From the NCBI RefSeq assembly GCF_000321225.1, contig NW_004450404.1, positions 1,530,269 to 1,594,268 of the forward strand: a stretch of DNA of 64,000 nt. The letters are read 5' to 3'. Below the pieces are notes generated by a model. That model worked only from the letters and a program-made list of their open reading frames with translations. It was not told the origin of the DNA and ran no database searches. This DNA is from Odobenus rosmarus divergens. Lineage: Eukaryota > Chordata > Mammalia > Carnivora > Odobenidae. Of the stretch, positions 22,311 through 34,032 are shown in pieces; position 1 is the stretch's first letter, and each line of letters opens with the position of its first letter. Both the position numbers and the translations under genes were made by a program.

Positions 22311-25300
22311 ATGTGGGAGGGATTCCATTAGCACTGGCCAAGTACACTTCTTGGATTAACAACACAGGTGCCTATTCTCATACCTAGACAAATCATAAAC
22401 CATCTTTTTCACTCTTCTTCCTCTTCTTGCTCTCCTTCCAGTAGGCTTTGATGCTTTCTACCTTCTCTGCCCTCAGCTGGCATAACAATTTGTCATTCCT
22501 ACTAAATCAGTCAGTTCAGAAAGGAACGAGAGTTTAGTGAAGCTGACACAGGGACAATATCACTGAGGGGGAAAGAATGGGGATCCCAGGTGGCTATGAG
22601 ATCCTTCACCAAAAGAGTCCTGAGAGGATGGATGGGTGAAGGGACAGATGGACGAATGGAAGGAAAGATGGCTTTGTATCAACAATGGAAGGCCATCCCT
22701 AGCCTCAGACTACCCTGACGGCCAAGTGGGCAGATCTGCATAACTGTACTAACCTTCAGGAAGGTCCAAATCCTGAGGCTCCTTCAGAGTGTTTTCCTCC
22801 ATGGGCATGTTAGGTGGGACATCTCTTCATTGTAGGAAACTGTCTCACACACTAAACGACATTTGGCAACCTTTATTCCTGCCCACCGATAGCCTGCAGT
22901 GCTCCTCTATCAATGCACCCACCCCAAATGTCCCACACCTTTCTAAACACCCCATTTGAGAACCCCGTCCCCTGCCCTTCCTCTAAATACAAGAACAAAG
23001 AAAAGGGGCAATGAAATACTGCTTTCTCACCAGGCTTTCAGCTTCCCCTATACCTCTGAAAACATCTTTGGTCCACTGGGCTAAAAGTGAACAGAACCCC
23101 AACTTTCAAAGGGCAATGCCTAGCTCCAGTACACACATAGGTCATACATAATTGGAAGCCAAGCCTAAGTGGACAGAAAAATCAGGGAATCCCATCCAAA
23201 CAACTCTCATCCACCCTGCAGGCAGTGAAGAATGTTAGGCTTCCAGCAGCTGTGGAAAAAGATCCAGGATCTCTACTCATTGCTTCCTCAGCAGGGTTCC
23301 GAGATCTTGCCCTCTTGAGAAGGTGGCTTATCCAGGACAAGAACTGGCCATGCACTTGGGGGCTGAGTTGACTCTGCTCAGGACACAGCTCTTTCACTCC
23401 TAAGAGATGGGCAACAGGCCCATTTTACCATCTGTCTTGTGAAGCTCCACTCACCAGCTCCACTCCACAGCTCAGCCCAGCATTTCCTCTTCTCTGCGCT
23501 GTGGCCTAAAGACTTCTTAATACCCACATCTATGCTACTCTGCTCTGCTTGTCCCCCAACTCTGAAGCTGCTGCTGGGTCTGGGAGTAGGTGTATATATG
23601 GATGGCTGTATAGAGGTGAAAGCTCTACAAATAGACAATTATTGATTGCTACTGATATCTATCTACTATTGTTATTGATCTACTTGAACATACAGTCATC
23701 ACTAGGCTACCGTCAAGTTTTGTCTCTCCTACCACACCCTAATTTCCATTTTAAAGATGACTTTTAAAAATAAATAATTCAAAAAATTCATTCCTTTGAA
23801 TATTTAAGACCAGAAGTGTCTCTCCTATTGGCTTTCTTGACAAAAGTACTAAATAAAGTTTCTGGAGGTTTTGCATACAGTAGGAGCATCATATATACTC
23901 CTAACTCTACAAGACCTGGTTATACAGCATCAGGAAAGATAACCCCCATATGATTTCAGTTACTGGAGCAAGTAATTTTTTTTCCTTTTCTGTGCCGAAA
24001 TGAAGAAACTAATGCTTGTAGGAAAGACAATCACTGGATTTGAGCCCAGTGGAATCCAGTTCCCTAATGACTAATATATCTGTTTCTCTTTGTGACTGCT
24101 GGAGCATGAGACCAGGGTCCTGCTCAAATCAAGTCACTCCTGTGACTTCATTCTAATTCAGATGCAAACTCCTTGAGTGTATAAAATTTTCTAATTACAG
24201 GACAATGTTAAGGAGAGTTTAAGTCCCATCTCTGAAAGTCTCCTCTCCAAGAATACCACACATAAACAAAGGCAACCAGGTTCAGTGGATGGGGGGGAAG
24301 AGAGAAAGAGAGAGCTCCCTATATTCTAGCGGTCAGTTAAGCCTCTCTGTTGGTAGACCAGGCTTTCGGATACCCATTCTAGAAGAGGGTGATCTTCTGA
24401 GAAGCTATACGTAGACATTACTCAAGTGCTCACAGAAAGCCAAACACAAGAAATGACTTTTCAAACAGCTGGTAAAATATAAGATAAAGGATGGCTCTTT
24501 CTAGGCATTCCCTTTACTGCACTCCTGTCTAACAGTATTCCTTCCCTTTCTGCTCAATACAGATTTATTAAGTGCCTGTTTGACGCGAGGCAGGGAAGCA
24601 GACAAAAAGGCAGGATGATGCCACACATCATCACAAACACTGAAACAGCAATTCATTGGGTTTTCCGGAGTGCTGTGTTGAGAAGCATCCAGCCATTGGG
24701 CATGGTCATCCCAAATGTTAGTCATGAACAGGATATGGAGAGATATAGGTGACAGGAGAAAAGACAAAACAGTATGTATATATAACCCTATCCATATCCT
24801 TTTAGCTTTCATTTGCCATCATAACTCAGAAAGATACACAAACCATTAAAACGCACTGTAAACTTTTAATATTTCTTTTTACACACTCCTTTCATGAACA
24901 CCTATAATTGATGGTATTACGAAAAGTCTTCTTGGTGCTCAGCAGGGAGCGGTAGGAGCAGAGCCGAAGCCCAGGGGGCCAGCTTGTGTCCAAGCCAGAA
25001 GAGAAAAGCACAAAGGAGCATCCTTACAATGGGCACCTGTGAGCTTCTAATGGAAGCTTTTTCTATTCGCTGGGAAATTTACATTAGCAACTGTCAATTT
25101 ACCTGCCTTTGGTTGGCTCAGCTTAAACGATCTGATATCAACAGGACATATGGCAGAGTAAAATACAACTCAAAATTCTAAAGATAAAATGCATGGTCCA
25201 GTAAAAGAAAAAAATGTATTTGTAGTTCCATTCTAGAGACAGAGGTCACCTTTAAAACACCTCACATTCCACTATGTCAATTCTGACATCTCCAAAGAGG

Positions 25301-25564
25301 CATGCTTCAGTCCACTGAAACATTGCTATAAGAAAAAGAATTTTTAAAGTAATCTTCTGATTATAAAATTGGGCTTAAGACTTACAGTTTGTTCATATAA
25401 TGTTTATTTCCCCGGTTGTCTTGAGTTAGCAATAATTCAACTTACGTTAAACCTCTTTGCCCAATCATGGTTGAAGACCTTGTCAGATTCATGGCTGCTT
25501 TAGAAGCATTTGTTAACTGTATTACACCTAGAAGTTTAACTGCTTTTCTCCTCCTTTCTCTTCA

Positions 25565-25650
25565 GAAATAGTGGCCTCTTGAGCGCAGGACCTAGATGTT
25601 ACTTATTCTCTTATCTCCACAAAGGATATGAAGGGTCAGTAAGTGTTGAA
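25565..25650 (+). repeat. Probable L2 3'-end fragment
   Basis: 'cctcttgagcgcaggaccta', 'ctcttatctccacaaaggat' and 'gggtcagtaagtgttgaac' follow the L2 terminus pattern, though strongly decayed. Confidence 0.4.
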
Positions 25651-26348
25651 CTGAGCTGGGAGTTTGGGTCTGCCATGGACTCACCCTCTGCCCTAGCATT
25701 AGCATCCTCCCACAACACAACTGGTGAATGAGGGGAGATGTCCTTCTTGACAAACCAGCCCAGGAGGTCCTCTTGGAGCCCCATGGTTTGTCACTGCCAT
25801 GTATCAGATCTTTCCAGCATAGTTTCAGGTGACAGCCTACTTTCCAGGATATCTTCCTAGACCTCTGCTGCCCCTGCCTTACTCCCATGTACCCATGCAC
25901 ACGCCCCCGAGCTCCTATTAATTATTGCTCACCATAAAGAAGAATCCAATCTCAGCCATGTTTCTGGTAGACAGCTCTCTGCCTACGATTTCCAAATATT
26001 CATCCTAGCCTGTTCCCTCACATTCCCTCAAGTTCCTACCTATTATGATCAAAAGACCCTCGTATGGAGGGTTCATTATCATCCAGGTATTTGTAAACAC
26101 ACACCATTCTCTCGTTCTGAAATAATTTTCCAAAGTATGTTCCCAAGATGTTCCACCAATCAACCAACTGCCAATTCACCTAATCCCACAATCTGGTAAA
26201 TATGGGAAACACAGAACACTCGGTCTAATTCTTGCATAATAGCATATTAAAGTCTCTAAGAAGTCCTGTAGTTACTGTAGTTTAACTTTATCCTTAACAT
26301 TATCTAAGTGTTTTCCAAACTTAACCGGTACTCCCTGTGCTACCCATT

Positions 26349-26547
26349 TTTTTTTTTTTAAGATTTCATTTATTTGTTTGACAGAGAGAGACACAGTGAG
26401 AGAGGGAACACAAACAGGGGGAGTGGGAGAGGGAGAAGCAGGCTTCCCGCGGAGCAGGGAGCTTGATGCTGGGCTCGATCCCAGGACCCCGGGATCATGA
26501 CCTGAGCTGAAGGCCGACGCTTAACGACTGAGCCACCCAGGCATCCC
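26349..26547 (-). mobile_element. CanSINE (reverse), full length
   Basis: T-rich tail, AAGATTTCATTTATTTGTTT, GA-rich body and head ending 'gagccacccaggcatcc'. The 18-bp duplication ctccctgtgctacccatt (26331-26348) recurs with two mismatches at 26548-26565. Confidence 0.95.
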
Positions 26548-27866
26548 TCCTTGTGCTACCTATTAACACATCACAAGAATGAGTAGTGTATGGGATAGCC
26601 GGATAAACATCACTACCTCTACTTCCTAAATTCTCTGGGCTCATCCTCTTTGTTTCCTGGACTCACGACTTGGGACCCACCCTTGATTACCCTCTTACTG
26701 TATCTTCTCATATCAAATGCACCACCAAGGCCCTGTTTTCAGATTTACCCCTTCCCCTTGGACCCCTGCCTAGAGCCTTGTTACTAGCACAGGGACTGTT
26801 TCACTAGTTTTCTAGACAAGGATCCTGTTCCCCAATTCAGGCTATTTCCTCTGCTCTCCCATGAGACACAAATTTTAGTCAACCTCCACCATCACCCCTT
26901 ACTATATCGACTTCAAAACACTCAGGAAAAAAACCCCACTCAGAATATATACTGCTACTTAATGGCTGTTTATATAAATTCCCAAAGCCTTAAAGAAATT
27001 TACTTCCAATTGCTGTAACTTGCCATATCTCTCAATGGCTGGTATCTTTCCCTTGTGCTCTTAAGTCTAATAGCAAACTTTCTCTGAATATAAAACACCA
27101 AAGCCCATCTTAGATGCTTCCATTAGGCCTTCTGGGGTTTACTCTTTCAATCTGTCCAAAAAAACTTTAGTATCTATCATTCTACTGAACATGTATCTAT
27201 GAAGTCTGTTTTATATTAGTGTATTTCTCTCTCTCCCTCTCTGAGACACATGTGTGCATTTTTATCAGTAGAAAGATGTATCTGTGAATTTCAGCCAATT
27301 CTATTATTTACCATGCACCTTATCTTCTGCCAGGATTTGATCATTTGGGTCATTTATTTGCATTCTGAATAGCTCTAGAGACCATGCCCTAAAAAAACCG
27401 GAAAGAACCCTAGAACACATTCAGAGGTAGGGTAGGATTTTCTCTTTGTCAAAACAAAATAAGGTTTAGCAGGGGCTTCTCCTCATGCTGGGGAAACACA
27501 ATGTTGAAGAACAAATCAAAACCTACTTAAGTGCTCAATGAGGTGGAGGATGTACGTTCAGACAACATTAAAATCATAGAAGGCAGCTCTCCAAACACCC
27601 GACAGTATATGAAAATACTGTTTATATTTTACCCCCACTGTTCCCAAGAGAGAAGCCTGCATGCTATTTTGTTGTAGGATCATCTTATTCATAGAGGATG
27701 AACAAGCCAAAGTAAATTTCCATTTCATGTACCACTTAGACAAAATACAATTCACCATTATACTCTAAAAGACTACTTTCTGCTGTTATGACAGATAAAA
27801 GGAAAATGTAAACCTTCCTTCTACTAGAGGATTAGTTTTATCTTTTGATTAACAATGCTCCCTTTT

Positions 27867-28089
27867 GAAGAATGAAGGGGGCGAAATCGGAGGGGGAGAT
27901 GAACCANNNNNNNNNNNNNNNNNNNNNNNNNNNNNNNNNNNNNNNNNNNNNNNNNNNNNNNNNNNNNNNNNNNNNNNNNNNNNNNNNNNNNNNNNNNNNN
28001 NCAAACAATGAATCATGGAACACTACATCAAAAACTAATGATGTAATGTATGGTGATTAACATAACATAATAATAAAAAAAGAAAAAAA
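27867..28089 (+). mobile_element. 5'-truncated young carnivore L1 insertion, interrupted by an assembly gap
   Basis: Left side 'gaatgaagggggcgaaatcg' and 'gagggggagatgaacca', right side 'caaacaatgaatcatggaac', 'actacatcaaaaactaatga' and an A-rich tail are the familiar 3'-untranslated end of young carnivore L1. A perfect 16-bp duplication aacaatgctccctttt lies at 27851-27866 and 28090-28105. The bases before the first copy (gatt/aaca) suit L1 endonuclease nicking. The middle is N. Confidence 0.92.
27907..28001. other. Assembly gap (95 N) inside the L1 insertion
   Basis: 95 N bases. Since both flanks are the same L1 3' end, the missing sequence is almost certainly the middle of that 3' untranslated region rather than unique DNA. 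This is inference. Confidence 0.97.
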
Positions 28090-28617
28090 AACAATGCTCC
28101 CTTTTTAGACGCATCTGGAGAATTTAAAAAGAGTATGGGTAAGGGAGAGAGAAGGATGGTAAGGCAGGAGTGAATACCATGGGGCTGGTCTGAGTTTTGT
28201 TCATCCGGCGCTTTAACAGGAAACTTGCTGTACTTTTGGGGACCAAGTCTGAATTTTCCTATAGAATAGCTGTATGAATCCAATTAACATACAAAGATGC
28301 TTTCCGGATTTAAAATATTTTGATTTATTCAATCACAACCTAGTCTAGGCCATTTCTCTTACCTGGGATGGCACCTCCTCCCTCAGTGTCTTTGAATCTA
28401 TCTCACTTTTAAGGTTCAAGTGAAGTCCAAATGGCTAAATGAATCAGGTTTCAGTAATGTTCTTACTGACATGCAGCCCACAATGGATCATGACGTTTTT
28501 AACGACATACGTGAGGGCAAAACCACACTTACTAGTTTTCCTTTATACCTCGGAAGTGAAGGTTAGCCTGCCCCCCCCCTCTTGCCCCTCGTCCCAGCCC
28601 CTCCTTCCTTTCCATTC

Positions 28618-28634
28618 ATTCATTCATTCATTCA
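28618..28634. repeat. (CATT)n short tandem repeat
   Basis: Four to five copies of CATT (…cattcattcattcattcattcag…). Confidence 0.8.
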
Positions 28635-28679
28635 GCATTCTTTTCTGGAACTGCCATGAGCCATGACCTATGCTGGAGG

Positions 28680-29230
28680 CTGGATTAACAAAGATGAGAT
28701 GGACAGAGTCCTGGATCTTTACTAAGTTCAAAGTTTAGCAGCAGAGACAGACTCTAACAGAGCATCATAGTACAAAGGGATAAACACTACAATAAAGGTG
28801 TCTAGAAGAGAAAACAGGAGCCATTAATAGTTCCACATTGGGAAATAAGTCTCACCGCAATGATGAAGCTTGAGGCAAATTCTGAAAAGTGAGCAGAAAC
28901 TTGCCAGGCAGAGAAGGATGGAAAGGGTATTCTAGCTGAAGAGAAGCAGGAGCGAAGGTGAGAATGTGTGCGGGTAAGGGGGTTGCGATCATGGGTGAAG
29001 GAAGGGAGAGCTACTTGGGTAGGAGGCCAGCAAGGTAAGCTGGGGCCAATGTTAAGTTTGTGCATTATCTTAAAGGCAACTGGTAGTAAGCAGAGGTGTG
29101 GCATGATCAAATTTGCAACTTTAAGACCAATGATCTGGCGGCATCGGGAGGAATGAAGAAGAAAATAAAGACGTGCAAAAGTCAAGGAGCTAAATAGGAG
29201 GTTGACACAATGATCCAGCTGAGGCAGTGA
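28680..29230 (+). repeat. Ancient mammalian interspersed repeat (family not assigned)
   Basis: 'acttgccaggcagagaagga', 'gaaagggtattctagctgaa', 'gcagaggtgtggcatgatca' and 'cacaatgatccagctgaggc' follow the order of a well-known old GA-rich repeat. It shares these landmarks with 49725-50715 (…gagtggcatgatccgact…). Confidence 0.55.
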
Positions 29231-29811
29231 AACTAAGAATGTAAAAGAGAGGTTCGAGAAGTATTTAGACCCCTCTATACTTCACAGGAGCCACAGGGAG
29301 CAATCGGTGATTGTTGAACTGGTTTGAATATACATGGACAAAACCCAAACTCTGTTACATTCTTGAGTCTACATACATGCATTCTACATAGGTCCTGAGT
29401 GCCAATGATGTGCTGAGAACAACACGAAGTTCAGATCCTGATTAGAGAGGCAAAACAGCCCGACGCAGGCGCTCAGGGAAGCATTTTGGAGAAATCTAGC
29501 CTAATGGGAAGAATCACAGTGAATGTGTTCTCAGTGCTCTGAGGCTGGCGTGGTGACGTTTTGTAGAAAAATAGTAGGCCTGTGATAGTTGTGAACAGTT
29601 AGCTTACTGTTAAAACACCAATCAATCTACCATTTGAAAACTAAAATATTTGTTAAAAAACAGAGACACATTAGCTCTTGACACATATGAAAAAGTATCT
29701 TTCTAATCTGACAAATTTAAAGTAAACAGTTTAGTCAAGTATGTCTCCAAAAATGTCTTAAGCTAGAAACAAAAATGGGAAATTTCTTTCCCCAAAAGAA
29801 ATTTCCAGAGA

Positions 29812-30013
29812 AGGGGCGCCTAGGGGGCTCAGTCGGTTAGGCATCCAACTCTTGGTTTTGGCTTGGGTCATGATCTCATGGCCCTGGGATCGAGCCCCGT
29901 CTCGGGCTCTGTGTTCAGGCGTGGAATCTGCTTATCCTTCTCCCTCTGCTCCTCCCCCTGCTCGCTCGCTCGCTCTCTCTCTCTCTAGAATAAATAAATA
30001 AAATCTTAAAAAG
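29812..30013 (+). mobile_element. CanSINE (forward), full length
   Basis: Head 'ggggcgcctagggggctcag', body with (GCTC)n and CT run, tail GAATAAATAAATAAAATCTT. The duplication aaagaaatttccagaga ends at 29811 and recurs at 30014-30030. The 'ccaactcttggttttggctt' segment marks a different subfamily from most neighbours. Confidence 0.95.
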
Positions 30014-30044
30014 AAAGAAATTTCCAGAGAGCCTTTTATGTCCT

Positions 30045-30385
30045 TCAGAATAAGGAAGGACATGGGTGAACCTTGAAAACATTACAGTAAGGGAAATAAG
30101 CCAGTCACAGAAGGACAAATACTATATGATTCCACTCATATGAGGCACCTAGAGTAGTCAGATTCATTGACAGAAAGTGGAAGGGTGGTCCCCAGGGGCT
30201 GTGCGCAGGGGGAATGGGGAGTTAGTGCTTAAGGGGTATAGAGTTTCGGTTTGGCAAGATGAAAGGATTTCTGGAGATGGAGAGTGGGGATGGCTGCACA
30301 ACAATGCAAATGTACTTGATGTCACAGAAGTATGCACTTTAAAATGATTTTATGTTATGTATATTTTACCACACGTTGTTAAAAG
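30045..30385 (+). repeat. Old L1 3' fragment
   Basis: 'gaaccttgaaaacattacag', 'gaaataagccagtcacagaa', 'actatatgattccactcata' and 'ggtggtccccaggggctgtg' are the L1M 3'-region landmarks, the same segment as 38210-38480 in this window. It is non-coding. Confidence 0.85.
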
Positions 30386-31064
30386 GCTTAGAGTATATTC
30401 CTCTTTCCCTACAAGCCTCTCCCTACGTATGAATGCTGACTAGAATGGCAAGAAACTGCTCATGAGCCTCTGATATCCAGCTACTTAATAATCAACCACA
30501 AAATAATCAGGGGTGCAGACAGCATCAAATGAGGTGAGTTGGAGAACAAACCCATCTTTGTCCAGAAACTCATTTCAGTCCTACAGGAAACACGTTCCAC
30601 ATCTATGAAAGACAACCTACCACTTCCAGAAAGACAGTCTCTCGATCTGGCTACTACTGCCTAGCCCTGGCTTTAATGCTGCAGGACTCATTCTTCACTT
30701 TCACTGCCTGCTCCACAGATTCCCAAAGAACAACATTTACTCCTTTTTTTTTTTTTTAAATCATCTGGTCTCCCCGATTTTACAGAGGAAGGGAAGAGAA
30801 CACTGCATCAAAACTTAAGGACTCGATACCATCTTTATACTTTATTTCATTGGAAAGAATGAGTTCATGATATTTATTCAGAACAGGAACTTCTTAAATA
30901 TACACAGAGGTCAGGTACACACTGGTTACATCTTCTAGACAGAGAGTGAAATACTCAGAAAGAGGACCCCGAGGTGCCTCAAGAATGGAGATCCTCAAGG
31001 AGAGATCAAATTAACCTCGGGGCACTCTAGTTATTAATTACTACGCCATATTCGACAATAAGGG

Positions 31065-31335
31065 GTGAACACAAATTCTGTGCCTTCCATGAAAATATCC
31101 TACAGGTCAACCATTGGAACTCTCTCACCCCCTCCATGTTCCTACTGCAGACGCTCTGAATCCCCTGAACAGCACTCACTACCCTCTCTGCTTTGGATTT
31201 ACAGCTACTTATGTATATGTCTATTTAACGGACTAGAATGTAAGGGGGGTGGGCAAGAACGGTGTCTTGGGACTCTCTGTATTCTTTGGTGCATCTTGCA
31301 CATTGGAGGCACTAAATAGTCATAATTTACTTCAG
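31065..31335 (+). repeat. L2 3'-end fragment
   Basis: 'ggactagaatgtaagggggg', 'gtgtcttgggactctctgta' and 'cattggaggcactaaatag' correspond to the conserved L2 3' end (…aatgtaagctccatgagggcagg… …caataaat…). Confidence 0.65.
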
Positions 31336-31504
31336 TCAACAATAAACTCATTCATCAAAAATAGATCTATGGAGAAAGTACTGTGTGCAATGCATTTCCT
31401 AGGGGCTAGGGATAGAACAACGGAACAAATAAAGCTTCCCCGCCTCTCATGATGGCATCTAGCAAGAAGAGGGACTTCGTATTAAGTAGGATTCCTCTCT
31501 AAGA

Positions 31505-31665
31505 GCACAGATTTAGCGCTATGGGATCTCGGGCAAGTTACTTAACCTCTCTCTATACCCCTGTCTCCTTGTCTGAAATGGAAGTGATACTATGAACCTT
31601 ATAGATTTTCTAGGAGGATTAAATGGAAAAATGTATATAAAGTGCTTAGCCATTATCGCTGTTAT
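31505..31665 (+). repeat. MIR remnant (forward)
   Basis: 'gggcaagttacttaacctct', 'ccttgtctgaaatggaagtg', 'taggaggattaaatggaaaa' and 'ataaagtgcttagcc' are forward MIR landmarks in order. Confidence 0.85.
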
Positions 31666-32779
31666 TGAATTTTACTGAATAAAAAAATCAATCATCATAA
31701 TGCCTCTTTATGAATCTAGTTACAAAGAATGACTGTTTTGATTACAGCAGCTTTTTTAAAACAGCAGGTTAACTGGCCCGTTCCTTTGCTTGGGGAATGG
31801 AGAGCATGGAGCGACTTTTACAAGACGGTCACATGGCAGAGACAAGCTTGGAGCAAAGCGATAATTCTGAAAAATGAGCAAGGAAGAAAAGCAACAGCAA
31901 TCACCATATAGTCATTGCCTGGGAGGAAAAGCAGACAGAACAAAGAAAATTGGAGAAACAGCTAAGGCCAGAGCCGACAACCCACAGAGCTTTCAGGTCA
32001 ATAAAGCTTCGGTTAAGATGGCACCCTACAGTGAGTGGACAGAAGACTGTTCCAGAAGCCCCTCAAATGCAGGCCCACGCCAACTGCTTCTGGCTGCATC
32101 CAAACTGTTATCTACTGTTAACGATGGAAAAACAACAAGGCGTGTGTCTGGGAAAAATGGCCTGTTGTCAGAGAACAGAAAGCCTTTTATTGAGAATTTT
32201 GATACTCAGGAGCAAACACACCACCAGAGAAAATCACTCTGAGCCATCTTTTACAAAACCTGGCATCCATTCAATAATGGATGAAGAAATCCTAAATCGT
32301 TAGGCCAAACAGATACTCCTCCCAAGGCAGTTAAGAAACATGGGCCAAATGAGACCATAAACTCATGTGGTACAGATTTCTAAAGCCAGTAGTAGAAATT
32401 ACTGACAGACACTTAGATGTAAAAAGCTGGATTCCCACAGTCTACTACCTGGAAGCAGCCAGGGCTCCTGCCAAAGGCTGCTCTTAAAAGGCTTCTTTCA
32501 ATATCAGCCAGGATGGGACAACCGGAATTCTGTTCAGACCCTATAGGTAGTACATCAAATTCAACAGACCTTTGCGGAATGCCTACCGCTACACAGCCCA
32601 CAAACCCAAACGTTATTTTTCTTTTTATGTTTTCAAGAAGATGCTGTGTTTTCAGCTATAAAGTGGGAGATTTAAACATCATGTTGACAGGAGTCAATGC
32701 AACCACCAAATTCCAGTTCTCCCAGATCCCCGAGGTTATCTAAAGCCTTACAACTAAACATTCCACAGCCTTTAAAAGA

Positions 32780-33075
32780 GATGTTTCACTAAGTCTGTAA
32801 TGACATGGGAAATTTTATATAATGCTAAGTGGAAAAGATGCACAAGGATGTGTGTGTGAAAAAAATTATGTGTGTGGTATGATCTCAACCAGTTAAAAAA
32901 AAAAAAAGCCTTTCAGCAAAAGGGCTGAAAGTAAATAAAAAAAAAAAAGTCAAGAGGGTTCGCCCCAGGGTGATTAAATTACAGTGCTTTTTACTTTCTT
33001 TTATATTTTTCTACTTTCCAGTGTTTCTACAAACAAGTTATTACTTTTATAATGAGAAAAAAATTAAAGTTTTAA
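32780..33075 (+). repeat. Old L1 3'-untranslated fragment
   Basis: 'taatgctaagtggaaaagat', 'gtatgatctcaaccagtt', 'ttatatttttctactttcca' and 'ataatgagaaaaaaattaaa' match the 3' end of old L1 (L1ME type). Confidence 0.65.
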
Positions 33076-33430
33076 GAAAATAACATATACGAACGTTAAC
33101 TAGAAAGGATGGCCTACCTCTCCACATCACTGATTTCTTTCCCTAAGGCCTGATTTGATATGCAACACCTCTTAACTAGAAATCACATGCAGCTTTTATT
33201 AGTGGGTCATTATATTTCCCTTTCCAAGTCATTAGTAAGGATGTTAAGAACATCAGACGTAAAATGAGTCAGGATGGTAATGCACAAGACACCACCCATA
33301 TAGAGCATTGCCTTCCATTTATTACCACCCTTTACTTAGAGTTATTTATCAGCTCTTAACCTCACTGACTAAGGAGATGATATAAAATCATTTCCAATTA
33401 ATGTCATTCCAAATAAAGTATCAAGGTATT

Positions 33431-33460
33431 GTATCGCGTTTTTTTTTTGTATCGCGTTTT
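33431..33460. repeat. Two-copy tandem repeat with a CpG-bearing unit
   Basis: The word gtatcgcgtttt occurs at 33431 and again at 33449, separated by the end of a T run, giving a period of 18. It is probably replication slippage. Confidence 0.85.
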
Positions 33461-34011
33461 CAAAGGTAAAAAAAAATATATTTCCTGCTCTTCCAATTAA
33501 ACCCATGAATTCCTATTCACATGTGTGACAGGAACTGAAAGAAACCAAATTGAGCTTACTTTGTAACTTTTTCATGTATGATCAAAGACAACACTTCTAG
33601 ATTCCTCATTTCCCAGCTTTTGAAGAAGTACTGATTGAAAGGGTGGGATCCATTTGCGTGGGGTCCATGGCTTTATTGTTCTGTTTTCTAGTGGCTCTCC
33701 AGTTCTTCACAAGGAAAAACTATTTTTATTTATTTTATTTTAATTTTTTTTGAAAAACTTTTTAAACACAAACCAAAGTAATGATTACAGTTTCTCAAAC
33801 AGGAGAAAAAAACAAATGTGATGAAAACCAGGCCCCCCCAAATTTTGAGGTTTCACTTTCTTCCCCTGCTTTTAAAACTACTTACTTAAGTGTATCATAA
33901 TCTTAAAATCACATAGATTTCGGTTATTTTCCTTTCTCAGCTATTTGACAACCATCTCCACTTAATGCGAACATACTTTGATTTTTCTGCTTTTCGAAAA
34001 TCACGCCTGCC

Positions 34012-34032
34012 TTTTTTTTTTTTTTTTTTTTT
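34012..34032. repeat. Poly-T tract
   Basis: About 20 consecutive T residues without an adjoining SINE or LINE body that I can recognise. Confidence 0.85.
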
